Shown here: piece after piece, positions 48,998 to 58,600 of the stretch
Layout: each line of letters begins with the position of its first letter
Numbering within the stretch: position 1 is the stretch's first letter
From: Sphingorhabdus pulchriflava
Lineage (GTDB): Bacteria; Pseudomonadota; Alphaproteobacteria; Sphingomonadales; Sphingomonadaceae
Direction: 5' to 3'
DNA: 64,000 bases
Assembly: GCF_003367235.1 (NCBI RefSeq)
Contig: NZ_QRGP01000001.1
Coordinates: 1,178,001 to 1,242,000 of the forward strand
Position numbers and translations under genes: made by a program
Notes under the pieces: generated by a model
Told to the model about the DNA's origin: nothing
Seen by the model: the letters and a program-made list of their open reading frames with translations, nothing else
Database searches by the model: none

Positions 48998-50965
48998 TTA
49001 AGCCTTTAACTTAGCTTGAATTTTACTCACAATCGCTTCGACCGAGAAGCCGAAATAGTCGTATAGGTCTTCTGCGGGTGCCGAAGCACCAAAACTGTCG
49101 AGACCGATGTTGAGGCCATCATTTCCGGTATAACGCTGCCAGCCCAAAGTGACGCCGGCTTCAATCGAAACCTTGAGTGCGTCGTCGGGCAGCGTTGCCG
49201 CGCGATAGGCCGCATCCTGTGCCTCAAAAAGCTCCCAGCTGGGCATCGAAACCACATCGGCACCCTGCCCTGTCGCTTCCAGTGCGTCAGCTACCTTCAT
49301 CGCCAGTTCGACTTCGGATCCGGTAGCGATCAGGACGACCTTGCGCGACGCAGCCGCTGCCCGCATGCGATAGCCGCCCTTCGCGGACATATTCTGGCTA
49401 ACGTCGGTACGCAGTTGCGGCAGATTTTGACGCGACAGCGCCAACAGCGACGGCCCTTTGCTGTTTTTCAGCGCAAGATCCCAGCATTCTGCGGTTTCAA
49501 TTGTATCGCACGGACGGAAAACTGTGAGATTGGGCATCGCGCGCAAGCTGACAATATGCTCGACCGGCTGGTGGGTTGGGCCGTCCTCACCCAGACCAAT
49601 GCTGTCGTGCGTCATAACATAAACGACGCGTTGCTGCTGGATAGCGGACAGGCGGATGGCGTTGCGGCAATAATCCGAAAATACGAGGAAAGTGCCGCCA
49701 TAGGGGATGATTCCGCCATGCAGCGCCATACCATTCATCGCAGCCGCCATGCCAAACTCCCGGATTCCGTAATAGACATAACGCCCGGCATAATCTTCAC
49801 GGGTTAGCGGGCCTGTCGATTTGGTCTTGGTGTTGTTTGACCCGGTGAGGTCTGCCGAACCGCCAACCAGTTCCGGAATGGCGGCAGTCAAGGCCTCAAG
49901 CGCCATTTCGGATGCTTTGCGCGTTGCCACTTTTGCGGGGTTGGCGATCAACGATGCCAGATAGTCTTGCATCGCATCGCTTTGCGGCAATTCACCATTC
50001 ATACGACGCGTAAACTCTACGCCGTTAGTATTTGTAGATAAACGATTATTCCATTTTCCATGTGCGACTTCGCCGCGTTTACCAGCAGCACGCCATGCAT
50101 CGAGAATTTCCGCCGGAACTTCAAACGGCGGGTAATTCCATCCCAACTCGGCCCGGGCCGCGGCGATTTCGTCGGCGCCAAGCGGCGAGCCATGCGTTGC
50201 CGACGTACCCTGCTTGTTGGGCGCGCCTTTACCGATCAGCGTTTTACAAGCAATCAGCGATGGACGTCGGTCTGCAAGTGCGGCCTCTATCGCTCTTGAA
50301 ATATCAGCAAAATCATGCCCATCGCAACTTTCGACATGCCAACCCGTCGCGACATAGCGCGCCTTGATGTCTTCGCTGGTTGACAGATCGGTGCTGCCGT
50401 CGATGGTGATGCGGTTATCATCCCACAGCACGATCAGGCGACCGAGCCCCAAATGGCCTGCCAGACCAATGGCTTCGTGATTAATACCTTCCATCAAACA
50501 TCCGTCACCGGCGATCACCCAGGTGCGATGATCGACCAGCTCATCGCCAAAAACCGCGTTCAAATGGCGTTCGGCGAGCGCCATGCCCACCGCCATCGCC
50601 AAACCCTGCCCCAACGGACCGGTCGTGCTTTCGACACCTTCAAGTTCAATATTCTCGGGGTGTCCAGCGCAAGAGCTGTGCAACTGACGGAAATTGCGGA
50701 TGTTTTCTATGGTCGGGCTGGCATAGCCGCTGAGGTACAAGGTCGAATAAGCCAGCATTGAGCCGTGACCCGCCGACAGGACGAACCGGTCCCGATCGGG
50801 CCATTTCGGCGCAGAAGCGTCATATTTCAGATATTTGGTGTAAAGAACTGTCGCGACATCGGCCATTCCCATCGGCATGCCTGGATGGCCGCTATTGGCC
50901 GCTTGTACAGCATCCATCGAAAGCGCCCGGATCGCGTTGGCCATCATCTGAAGATTGGCGGACAT
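48998..50965 (-). CDS. tkt: Transketolase
   Basis: A 655-aa thiamine-diphosphate enzyme of the pentose phosphate pathway. It has GHPGMPMG near residue 27, [13 protein letters not shown] (ThDP/metal motif) near 155, and [19 protein letters not shown] near 460, all family signatures. It is the first gene of the central carbon run. Its 194-base upstream gap is shared with the divergent coiled-coil gene and holds no feature I can name. Confidence 0.96.
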   Translation of the reverse strand: MSANLQMMANAIRALSMDAVQAANSGHPGMPMGMADVATVLYTKYLKYDASAPKWPDRDRFVLSAGHGSMLAYSTLYLSGYASPTIENIRNFRQLHSSCAGHPENIELEGVESTTGPLGQGLAMAVGMALAERHLNAVFGDELVDHRTWVIAGDGCLMEGINHEAIGLAGHLGLGRLIVLWDDNRITIDGSTDLSTSEDIKARYVATGWHVESCDGHDFADISRAIEAALADRRPSLIACKTLIGKGAPNKQGTSATHGSPLGADEIAAARAELGWNYPPFEVPAEILDAWRAAGKRGEVAHGKWNNRLSTNTNGVEFTRRMNGELPQSDAMQDYLASLIANPAKVATRKASEMALEALTAAIPELVGGSADLTGSNNTKTKSTGPLTREDYAGRYVYYGIREFGMAAAMNGMALHGGIIPYGGTFLVFSDYCRNAIRLSAIQQQRVVYVMTHDSIGLGEDGPTHQPVEHIVSLRAMPNLTVFRPCDTIETAECWDLALKNSKGPSLLALSRQNLPQLRTDVSQNMSAKGGYRMRAAAASRKVVLIATGSEVELAMKVADALEATGQGADVVSMPSWELFEAQDAAYRAATLPDDALKVSIEAGVTLGWQRYTGNDGLNIGLDSFGASAPAEDLYDYFGFSVEAIVSKIQAKLKA

Positions 50966-51159
50966 GGTAACTACCCCTTTGCCGCAATGTACGCGGCCCC
51001 TGCGCTTGAAATTGTCGTGATGACTGCACGAGTCGGCTCGCGCTCCCTTTGCGGAGCGAGGCCGCGTGGGTCAAGCCATAGTCACCAAGATTTGCCGTGT
51101 TTCCCGCGTTGCCAAAAGCGAGGGATTTGCTAATTTGTAACAAGAACGGGGTACAACGC

Positions 51160-51357
51160 ATGGCACAAGACCAATTGATCACAGCGATCGGGCGAATTGA
51201 ACGCGCTATTTCAAAACTCGAACAAGTTCGTTTGCCGATTGCGAATGACGGCAACAATGATTTAAAATTGCGCTATGACGCCCTGAAAAGCGCAACAGAA
51301 CAGGCTGTTGCGGACATAGACCGGCTGATTTCAAAAGAGGCCTCGGCAAATGGCTGA
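51160..51357 (+). CDS. 65-aa coiled-coil protein ahead of zapA
   Basis: A short helical protein with heptad-like spacing (AIGRIERAISKLEQVRL and ALKSATEQAVADIDRLIS). No family name is certain. The ATG at 51160 is preferred to one at 51097. Its stop overlaps the zapA start by 8 bases, so the two are coupled. It could be a partner of ZapA, similar in idea to ZapB (inference). Confidence 0.6.
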   Translation: MAQDQLITAIGRIERAISKLEQVRLPIANDGNNDLKLRYDALKSATEQAVADIDRLISKEASANG

Positions 51358-51691
51358 AGTTCGACTCTCAATCGCTGGGCGCGAATATATCGTGACTTGC
51401 CGTGACGGCGAAGAAGATCGGTTGATCCATCTCGGTCAACTGGTCGATGCCAAAGCGCGTGAGGCCGGCGGTGCCGCTGGCGGCCTGAACGAAAGCCGGC
51501 TGCTGTTGTTTGCCGCACTTTTACTGGCTGACCAGGTTCAGGATGGCAGCGGTACGCCAAAGTCTGCAGACACTACTACTACAGGAATCGACGATGAACA
51601 GGCATTGCAAATGGCGCAAAGTCTGGTGAAACTGGCCGAGCGGATCGAAACTTTTGCATCAGGGCTTGAGGATAGGGCACGGGACGCCTAA
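51350..51691 (+). CDS. zapA: Cell division protein ZapA
   Basis: A 113-aa protein that cross-links FtsZ. The N-terminal globular part has VRLSIAGREYIVTCRDGEED and LIHLGQLVDAKAREAGG, followed by the helical LLLFAALLLADQVQD stretch and a coiled-coil tail. It is directly upstream of 6S RNA and fau, the order zapA-ssrS-fau known in enterobacteria. Confidence 0.88.
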   Translation: MAEVRLSIAGREYIVTCRDGEEDRLIHLGQLVDAKAREAGGAAGGLNESRLLLFAALLLADQVQDGSGTPKSADTTTTGIDDEQALQMAQSLVKLAERIETFASGLEDRARDA

Positions 51692-51699
51692 ATCAGTGA

Positions 51700-51867
51700 T
51701 GGCGGGACTGCCCGGCACGAACTGATGAGAACATCCCTGAGGCGATAATATCATCCAAGGGAGCTATCCCTGCCCGGGCCCTGGCCCGGCGTATATGGCG
51801 CCCACCTGACGTAATGGCGTCAGAGGATATTCCGGAAAACGACCCATGGTGGTTCCGCTACGTTTTT
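51700..51867 (+). ncRNA. ssrS: 6S RNA
   Basis: The 189 bases between zapA and fau carry no ORF but fold as a long rod: TGGCGGGACT (51700-51709) pairs with GGTTCCGCTA (51851-51860). An inner hairpin CCGGGC-CCTG-GCCCGG stands at 51774-51789. A U-run (51863-51867) follows. The position between zapA and fau is that of 6S RNA, which binds RNA polymerase in stationary phase. The exact ends are estimates. Confidence 0.78.
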
Positions 51868-51880
51868 CAAAGGGTTACAA

Positions 51881-52450
51881 GTGCCGCAAAGTGACGTCAA
51901 ACCTGAACTGCGGCGGAAATTCAGGGCAAAGCGCGACAATTTTGTTGCCAATCTGAAGAGCGGCGAAGCAGCGATTGCCTTCAGCTGCCTGCCCTCCCCG
52001 CTTGCGCAGCTCTGTACCCCCGGAAAGATTGTTGCGGGCTATGTCGCGATCGGCTCTGAAGCAGATCCTGCCAAATTGCTGGCGGCCGCTGCCGAACGGG
52101 GATGCACGCTCGCTTTGCCCTATGTCACGAGCAAGACCTCGCCGATGCGTTTTTTGCAATGGAAGGCTAGAGATCCGCTTGAAAATGGCCCCTTTGGGCT
52201 GTCGCAACCCAAAGCCGATGCGCCTGAATTGAAGCCTGATATTGTGCTGGTTCCGCTGGTTGCCTTTGATGCGCTGCTGATGCGGCTCGGTCAGGGTGCC
52301 GGGCATTATGATCGAGCCTTGAGCGTGCTGGGCAATAGCATCGCTGTTGGGATAGCATGGTCGGTTCAACAGGCCGAAAACCTGCCTTTAGACCCTTGGG
52401 ACATGCCCTTGGACGCCATTCTTACCGAAAGCAGCTGGATCAGTCGATGA
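51881..52450 (+). CDS. fau: 5-formyltetrahydrofolate cyclo-ligase
   Basis: A 189-aa ATP-dependent enzyme that returns 5-formyl-THF to the folate pool. It has RRKFRAKRDNF near the N-terminus, VAGYVAIGSEADP near 50, and the family end with VPLVAFDALLMRLGQGAGHYDRAL-type sequence around residues 125-148. GTG is the start. 6S RNA lies just upstream, as in other proteobacteria. Confidence 0.9.
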   Translation: MPQSDVKPELRRKFRAKRDNFVANLKSGEAAIAFSCLPSPLAQLCTPGKIVAGYVAIGSEADPAKLLAAAAERGCTLALPYVTSKTSPMRFLQWKARDPLENGPFGLSQPKADAPELKPDIVLVPLVAFDALLMRLGQGAGHYDRALSVLGNSIAVGIAWSVQQAENLPLDPWDMPLDAILTESSWISR

Positions 52451-52665
52451 ACCACCCCAACCCGCCTCCACCGCCGACATGGCGCAAGCCTGCAGGTATG
52501 TTCATGATATTGGGCATAATTGCGATACTGGCATGGATTATAGGAAGCCAATCCGACGTCATCGGAGGTTGGCCAATCTGGTTGCAAGCGATTGTGTATC
52601 TGATTTTGGGCACGATCTGGATCGTACCATTGCGGCCATTATTGCTGTGGATGGAAACAGGAAAA

Positions 52666-52677
<12 letters not shown>
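52447..52677 (+). CDS. DUF2842 small membrane protein
   Basis: A 76-aa protein with a Pro-rich start (NHPNPPPPPTWRKPAG), and two membrane helices (FMILGIIAILAWIIG and WLQAIVYLILGTIWIVPL), as in DUF2842. The ATG overlaps the fau stop (ATGA). The last three codons and the stop (W R E) lie in the 3' end of the convergent tRNA-Asp. Confidence 0.8.
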
Positions 52678-52742
<65 letters not shown>

Positions 52743-52909
52743 TTGATGCGGTGACGGCGCTCCTAGAAGCGGGCGCTTCGACTGTCAACAGCGAGAATGG
52801 CAGAAACGAAATTTTCTTGCGCAATCCGCTTTTGGACCCAAACCACTGCAAAGCTAAAACTTTTAGCATAATTTACCATTGTCGTTTGATTTTACAAGAA
52901 TCCACAAGT

Positions 52910-52939
52910 TTGACACCATATTTACCCTATAAATACAAT
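52910..52939 (+). promoter_or_regulatory. Probable promoter of DUF11 cluster
   Basis: TTGACA (52910-52915), 18 bases, TACAAT (52934-52939), within an AT-rich stretch that differs from the rest of the window. It lies 71 bases upstream of the first cluster gene. The other gap sequence (52743-52909) shows no gene. Confidence 0.55.
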
Positions 52940-53009
52940 TAGTTGTCTCGTTAACGACCATGTCCGCGGCTTAACTATTTCTTGACCTCGCTCTGCCATA
53001 AGAGCCGAC

Positions 53010-54029
53010 ATGTTGAGAACCAATACATCCCGCTCAAGCCACAGAAACGCATATTTGCGGTTCCGCTGCGCGTCAGCTTTGGCAGTCCTTGCCGCGGCAA
53101 TGGCTATCGGCACGAGCGCCTATGCCGCAGGGACACTTGCGGGCACCAACATTGAGAATATAGCCACCGCGAGCTATGATGCTGGCGCGGGTCCGGTAGA
53201 TATTCAATCGAATGTGGCCGTCATTCTCGTCGACGAACTGCTCGACGTCACTGTCGTCAGCAGCAATCCGGGCGACGTCGGCACCACCAATGGTGCCACC
53301 AACGCGGTGCTGACCTATCAGGTGACGAACAACGGCAACGGTCCGGAAGTCTTCACGCTGACGCCGAATGTCGCCAACAGCGGAGATGATTTCAACCCCA
53401 CTTTGTCGCAAGTCGTGCTCGATACCAACAACAACGGTGTCTATGATGCCGGTGTTGACACAATTTATGTCGCGGGCACCAACGACCCGTTGCTGACGCC
53501 AGACCAAAGCATCACTGTTTTCGTCCTGACCAACATCCCGGCAACGCAAGCCAATGGTGACCGCGCCAATGTCAGTCTGGTAGCTGCTGCCAATACCGGA
53601 ACCGGGACACCGGGAACATCATTTGCAGGTGCGGGTGAAGGCGGCGGCAATGCCGTGGTCGGAACCAGCGGCGCAGATGGCGAGGCTAGCGGATTTCTTC
53701 GCGTTGATGCCGCTTCTGTAGCCTTGGCAAAATCGGCTGTTGTTGCCGATCCTTTTGGCGGCACAACCGCCGTTCCGGGGTCGACCATCACTTATACGAT
53801 TGTGGCAACGATTAGCGGCGCAGGTTCGCTGAACAATCTCGCCATTAACGACCCCATCCCGACAGGCACAACCTATGTTCCTGCCAGCCTGACCCTTGAG
53901 GGAGCGGCGCAGACCGATGCGGTCGATGCCGACGCTGGGAACTTCAACGGAACCAGAGTGGGCGTGTCGCTCGGCAATGTCCCTGCCGGGCAAACCCGCA
54001 CGGTCACTTTCCAGGTAACTATCCAGTGA
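53010..54029 (+). CDS. Exported DUF11-type protein A
   Basis: A 339-aa secreted protein. A signal peptide spans residues 1-39 (core ALAVLAAAMAIGTSAYAA). Next is an N-IATASYDAG start module (residues 45-75) and a beta-rich middle part with an acidic, calcium-like DTNNNGVYDAG loop near 144. A DUF11-like domain closes it (PGSTITYTIVATISGAG, then LAINDPIPTGTTYVPASL, ending FQVTIQ). It resembles the third gene of the cluster in layout and end sequence, so they are probable paralogues. The role is likely surface structure or adhesion (inference). Confidence 0.8.
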   Translation: MLRTNTSRSSHRNAYLRFRCASALAVLAAAMAIGTSAYAAGTLAGTNIENIATASYDAGAGPVDIQSNVAVILVDELLDVTVVSSNPGDVGTTNGATNAVLTYQVTNNGNGPEVFTLTPNVANSGDDFNPTLSQVVLDTNNNGVYDAGVDTIYVAGTNDPLLTPDQSITVFVLTNIPATQANGDRANVSLVAAANTGTGTPGTSFAGAGEGGGNAVVGTSGADGEASGFLRVDAASVALAKSAVVADPFGGTTAVPGSTITYTIVATISGAGSLNNLAINDPIPTGTTYVPASLTLEGAAQTDAVDADAGNFNGTRVGVSLGNVPAGQTRTVTFQVTIQ

Positions 54030-54499
54030 GCAACGCCATGAAACATATGATTGCAACCCTGCTGGCTTTCGCTGTTGCGGCGCCGGCAATTTCCGCACCG
54101 GTCGAGCTGGCCAGCGATGTCTTTGTCGAACGTGAACAGAAACGCCCGGATGGTACCGTTGCGACAGTGCTTGAAGCACCCAAACTCGTAGTACCCGGCG
54201 ATCAATTGGTTTTTGTCGTGCGCTATAAAAATGTCGGAACGCAACCGGCATCAAACTTCATTGTCACCAACCCGATCCCCCGTGCAGTTGCCTTTTCGGG
54301 CACTATGGATGGCACGGAAGTTGTTTCGGTTGATGGAGGCAAAAGCTGGGGCACGATGGCGCAATTGAAAGTCGCGAAGCCCGACGGCAGCTTTCGTCAG
54401 GCGCTACCCGCCGACGTCACCCATCTGAAATGGAACATGAATCAAACGCTCGCCGCAGGCTCTGCCGGCAAGCTCGTCTTTCGCGGGGTCGTTCGATGA
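54026..54499 (+). CDS. Exported DUF11-type protein B, single domain
   Basis: A 157-aa protein with a signal peptide (IATLLAFAVAAPAISA) and one DUF11-like module: LVVPGDQLVFVVRYKNVGTQ, then NFIVTNPIPRAVAFSGTM, ending LVFRGVVR. The GTG at 54026 overlaps the stop of the first gene; ATG at 54038 is another possible start. Being one domain long, it may cap or join the larger partners. Confidence 0.75.
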   Translation: MSNAMKHMIATLLAFAVAAPAISAPVELASDVFVEREQKRPDGTVATVLEAPKLVVPGDQLVFVVRYKNVGTQPASNFIVTNPIPRAVAFSGTMDGTEVVSVDGGKSWGTMAQLKVAKPDGSFRQALPADVTHLKWNMNQTLAAGSAGKLVFRGVVR

Positions 54500-54567
54500 C
54501 CTCCAAACGAAACCGTACCGATTGCTGCGGCACAAGCGATCAAATCCAACGCAACCGGAGTATAAGC

Positions 54568-55647
54568 ATGACCAGTACGCTTAAATCCCTCGTTGCCTCA
54601 ACTGCGCTTGCCGCAACGCTCGGGGTTTCCGCTCCGGCCTTTGCGGTGGGCACAACCCAAGGCACCGACATTACCAACAGTGTGACCGTAAATTACACTG
54701 TTGGAACCACGGCACAGACGCCGGTCACCAGTAACACCGACACATTCAAGGTCGACCGCAAGGTCAACTTTACCGTTGTCGAACGTGCGACCGTCGGCAC
54801 TACCACGGTCAATCCCGGCCAACTTGCTCAGCAGACGGCCTTTACTTTAACCAACCTGTCGAACGACCTGCTCGATTTCGACCTGACAGCGGCCAATCTG
54901 TTGACCGGTGCAGCTGCGCCGCGCGGAACAGACGGATTCGACGTCACCAATTTGCTGATCTGTTTGGACGCGGACAACAATAACGTCTGCGATGCGCCTG
55001 CAACCGCAACGCTGACCGTTAACGACCTGTCGGCAACAACCGGCAGCAACAGCGTCAACATTCTTGTGCTGGGTGATATTCCGGCCGCAGCCACTAATGG
55101 CCAGATTGCGGGCGTCAACTTGCAGGCCACTGCAAAGCTGAGCAACGGCACCGCCTTTGTTCTTAGCGGCGTAGGCAAGAACGTCTCGACCGACACCGAC
55201 GCCAACGTTGCTGGCGCTGTCGACACCGTTCTGGCTGATACCGGTCGCGATGCTGTTGAATCCGCACTCGACGACTACACCGTCCAGTCGGCTACCCTTG
55301 GCGTGTTCAAGTCGAGCCGCGTTGTCAGCGACCTTGTTAGTGGCAGCAACCCGAAAGCTCTGCCCGGCGCGACGGTGGAATACTGCATTGCGGTCCAGAA
55401 CACAGGCAGTATCGCCGCAACCAGCGTCGCGATTGAGGATTTGATTCCTGCGAACACGACGTTTGTTACAGGTTCCATCCTGTTGGGTGCAACTGTAACC
55501 GACTATGGTCTGGCAACGCAAAGCTGCTCGGCCGGTTCGGCCGGTGGCAGCTACACCACAACGCCGTCACCGCGCGTCAATGGAACCCTCGCCAGTGTTG
55601 GCGCGGCTTCGACGAGCGGCCTGATCTTCCGCGTTACCATCAACTAA
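54568..55647 (+). CDS. Exported DUF11-type protein C
   Basis: A 359-aa secreted protein with a signal peptide (STALAATLGVSAPAFA). It has the start module GTDITNSVTVNYTVG, a middle part with an acidic DADNNNVCD loop and a single pair of Cys, and a DUF11-like end (PGATVEYCIAVQNTGSIA, VAIEDLIPANTTFVTGSI, ending FRVTIN). Start 54568 has CGGAG ahead; a longer frame from 54430 is not credible. It is a paralogue in layout of protein A and ends just before a strong hairpin. Confidence 0.8.
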   Translation: MTSTLKSLVASTALAATLGVSAPAFAVGTTQGTDITNSVTVNYTVGTTAQTPVTSNTDTFKVDRKVNFTVVERATVGTTTVNPGQLAQQTAFTLTNLSNDLLDFDLTAANLLTGAAAPRGTDGFDVTNLLICLDADNNNVCDAPATATLTVNDLSATTGSNSVNILVLGDIPAAATNGQIAGVNLQATAKLSNGTAFVLSGVGKNVSTDTDANVAGAVDTVLADTGRDAVESALDDYTVQSATLGVFKSSRVVSDLVSGSNPKALPGATVEYCIAVQNTGSIAATSVAIEDLIPANTTFVTGSILLGATVTDYGLATQSCSAGSAGGSYTTTPSPRVNGTLASVGAASTSGLIFRVTIN

Positions 55648-55653
55648 AGAAGC

Positions 55654-55693
55654 AAGGCGGGGACGAAGACTCTCTTCGGACCCGCCTTTTCCC
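55654..55693 (+). terminator. Terminator-like hairpin between protein C and the giant gene
   Basis: AAGGCGGG (55654-55661) pairs with CCCGCCTT (55681-55688), with inner GAAGA/TCTTC pairing also possible, followed by TTTTCCC. It sits 7 bases after the stop of protein C and only 10 bases before the next ATG, so it may reduce read-through into, or translation of, the giant gene. Confidence 0.7.
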
Positions 55694-55698
55694 TAAAA

Positions 55699-58600
55699 AT
55701 GGCATTAACTAAACATCTTATCAAACGCGCAGGAATGCTGGCGGCAGCTGCCCACTTGGCTGCCGCCTGCCTTCCCGCGCATGCGCAAGTGTTGCCGAAT
55801 ATCATCAGCAACACAGCGCAGGCGGAATGGACATCCGGCGGACAACCGCTATCGCGGCCCTCAAACAGCGTCGATATCGTTGTCGATCGCTCCAATCCGC
55901 AACCGGCGGCACTTGAGGTGTTCCGTTTCACCAGCGCAAGCGGTTCTACCCAGGCCGTTCTGCCCCAGACGATGTGCCGGGGCACCAACGGGCTTCAGCC
56001 GGTCAACCTTCAAGGCGTTTTTGCCGGTCTTTCAACCAATCCGGCGTCAATCTCCCCGGCGTCCTCCATTCGCGCGGGTGAACCATTGGTTCTGAAGGTT
56101 ACGGCGTCGGGTCAAAACAGCAATCCAGGTGCGATTGACAGCTTTGAAGCCGAAATTTCGACTGACACCGGCGACGTTGAGCGGATCACGCTGACCGAAA
56201 CGGGTGCCAACACCTCTGTTTTTCTGGCTCTGGTGAATACCAAGGCAGCACCGCCTGCGGCAATTCAGGGCGATTGCGTCCTGTCGGTCCGTCCCGGCGA
56301 CCAACTTCATTTTGACCTCGACAATGCCCAAAATGGCAATCCCATTGCCGGTGCAGATGTCGATATTCTCGTCGATCCGTTCGGATTGACCTTTGACAGT
56401 GCCGACGGCACTGCTGTCGATGGCACTCGAGTGACTATCGTAGACGCGGCAACCGGCCAGCCTGCACAGGTGTTTGGCGATGACGGCGTCTCTAGTTTCC
56501 CGAGCACCATCATAGCGGGAAGCACGGTTACCGACGGTGGAGGGCAGATTTATACCTTCCCGTCCGGTTTTTACCGCTTCCCCTTCCTGCGCCAGGGCAC
56601 TTACCGGCTGATTATCACGCCGCCAGCGCCTTACACGCATCCCTCGGTGGCTACGCCTGCTGAACTAGCGCTGTTGACGCGCCCTGATGGCGGCCAGTTC
56701 GTGATTGCCGATGGCTCCTATGGCGGAATCATTACACTGAACGATCCTGCACCGGTGCGTATCGACGTTCCGATGGACCGGCCTGGAGGCAGTTTGCAGC
56801 TGCGCAAGTCGACATCAAGCGCCACGGCCATGCCCGGCGATGTCGTCCAATACCGTATCGAGGTGCGCAATCCCGATCGCGTCCGTAACAGCGGCCCGAT
56901 AACAGTCACCGACATTTTGCCCGCCTCGATGCGGCTGCGCCTGAACAGCGTTCGCTACAATGGCACCTCGGTTACGCCAGTCGCAACCGCTGATGGCAGC
57001 GAGTTTTCGGTTGTTTTACCACCGCTTGCAGGTGGCGCATCGGGCTTGTTGACATATCTGGCCGAAGTGCGCGTTGATGCCCGTTCGGGCGATGCCGTCA
57101 ACCGCGCCTCCGCCCGCGACAACCGCGGCGCGACCAGCGACACAGCCGAAGCCGCAATCCGCATTATCCGCGACGGCATAAGCGAACGCTTCACCATAGT
57201 TGGTCGCATCACCGAAGGCGGATGCAGCGTCGATCCGCGTAAAGCAAAGGGCATCAGCGGCGTTCGCGTCATGCTTGAAGATGGCAGCTACGCCATCACC
57301 GACATTGACGGCCGCTATCATTTCGAAGGCGTGGTCCCCGGCCTGCATGTTGTGCAAGTCGACCCGTCAACTTTCCCGCTCGATCAGGCCCCCGTCGATT
57401 GCGCCCAGAATACACGCAGCGCCGGAAGTGCGATCTCTCGCTTTGTCGAAGGTCGGGGCGGCAGCCTGAAACGCGCAGATTTTCGTTCGACACAGGTCAG
57501 CCCGCGCCGCGAAGCTATACAAATCGCTCCCAAACCGGTTGCGCCGAACGCCGAAGAACGCAGCATTGCTGGCGGTGAAAAGGATTGGGTTGCCGGTCAG
57601 GCGCCGGGCCTGGAGTTCCTGTTCCCCGGCACCGATCACAATCCGCCTGTGCCGGCGATCCGCGTTGCCATCAAACATGCTGCCGGCCAGCGCATCGAAC
57701 TCAGCGCCAATGGCAAGGTCGTTGACCCGCTGAATTTCGATGGCGCCAAGCGCAGTGGGGATGGCCGGGTCAATGTCAGCATCTGGCGGGGCGTTCCGAT
57801 TGTTGCAGGCAACAATGCGCTGGTTGCGCGCGTCCTGAACAGTGAAGGTCAGGAAGTTGCGAAACTGGAGCGTCAGGTCCACTTTGCTACTCCCGCAATT
57901 CAGGCACAATTCCTGAAAGAAAAGTCGCTGCTACTCGCCGACGGCGTCAATCGTCCGCGTATTGCCGTGCGCTTCACCGATCGTTCGGGCAAACCCATTC
58001 AGCCCGATGCAGTTGGCGATTTCAGCGTAACCGAACCCTATCGCCCCGCTGTCGAAATCGATGCCCAGCAGGCAAGCCAATTGTCCGGCCTCGAACGTGC
58101 GGCACCGGTGTGGCGCGTAGTCGGTGAAGATGGCGTTGCCTATATCGAACTGGAGCCGACAACCGCTTCCGGTGCCGTGGCAATCAGCTTCAACTTCCAG
58201 GATGGCCAGGTAAAGCGCACCCAGCGCATTGAAACCTGGCTCGATCCGGGCGATCGCCCCTGGACGGTCGTTGGTTTTGCAGCTGGAACCCTCGGTTTCA
58301 ACAAGCTTGAAGAAGGTCTTCAGGATCTGGCTGGCGAAGATGATCAGTTGAATGTCGATGGCCGCATCGCCCTCTACGCCAAGGGTCGTGTTACCGGCAA
58401 ATGGCTGATGACCATGGCCTATGACAGCGACAAAAAGGCTGATGATGCCCGTTTTGCAGGCACCATCGATCCGCGCCGTTATTACACCGTTTATGCTGAT
58501 CGCAGCGAGCAGCGCTACGACGCCGCGTCGATCCGCCGCCTGTATCTGAAGCTCGAGCGTCCGCAATTTTATGCGCTGTTCGGCGACTATCAGACTGGCA

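Noticed and set aside
52910-52933. TATAAA (52928-52933) as the -10 of the DUF11 promoter
   Set aside because: The spacing to TTGACA would be only 12 bases; TACAAT at 18 bases fits better.
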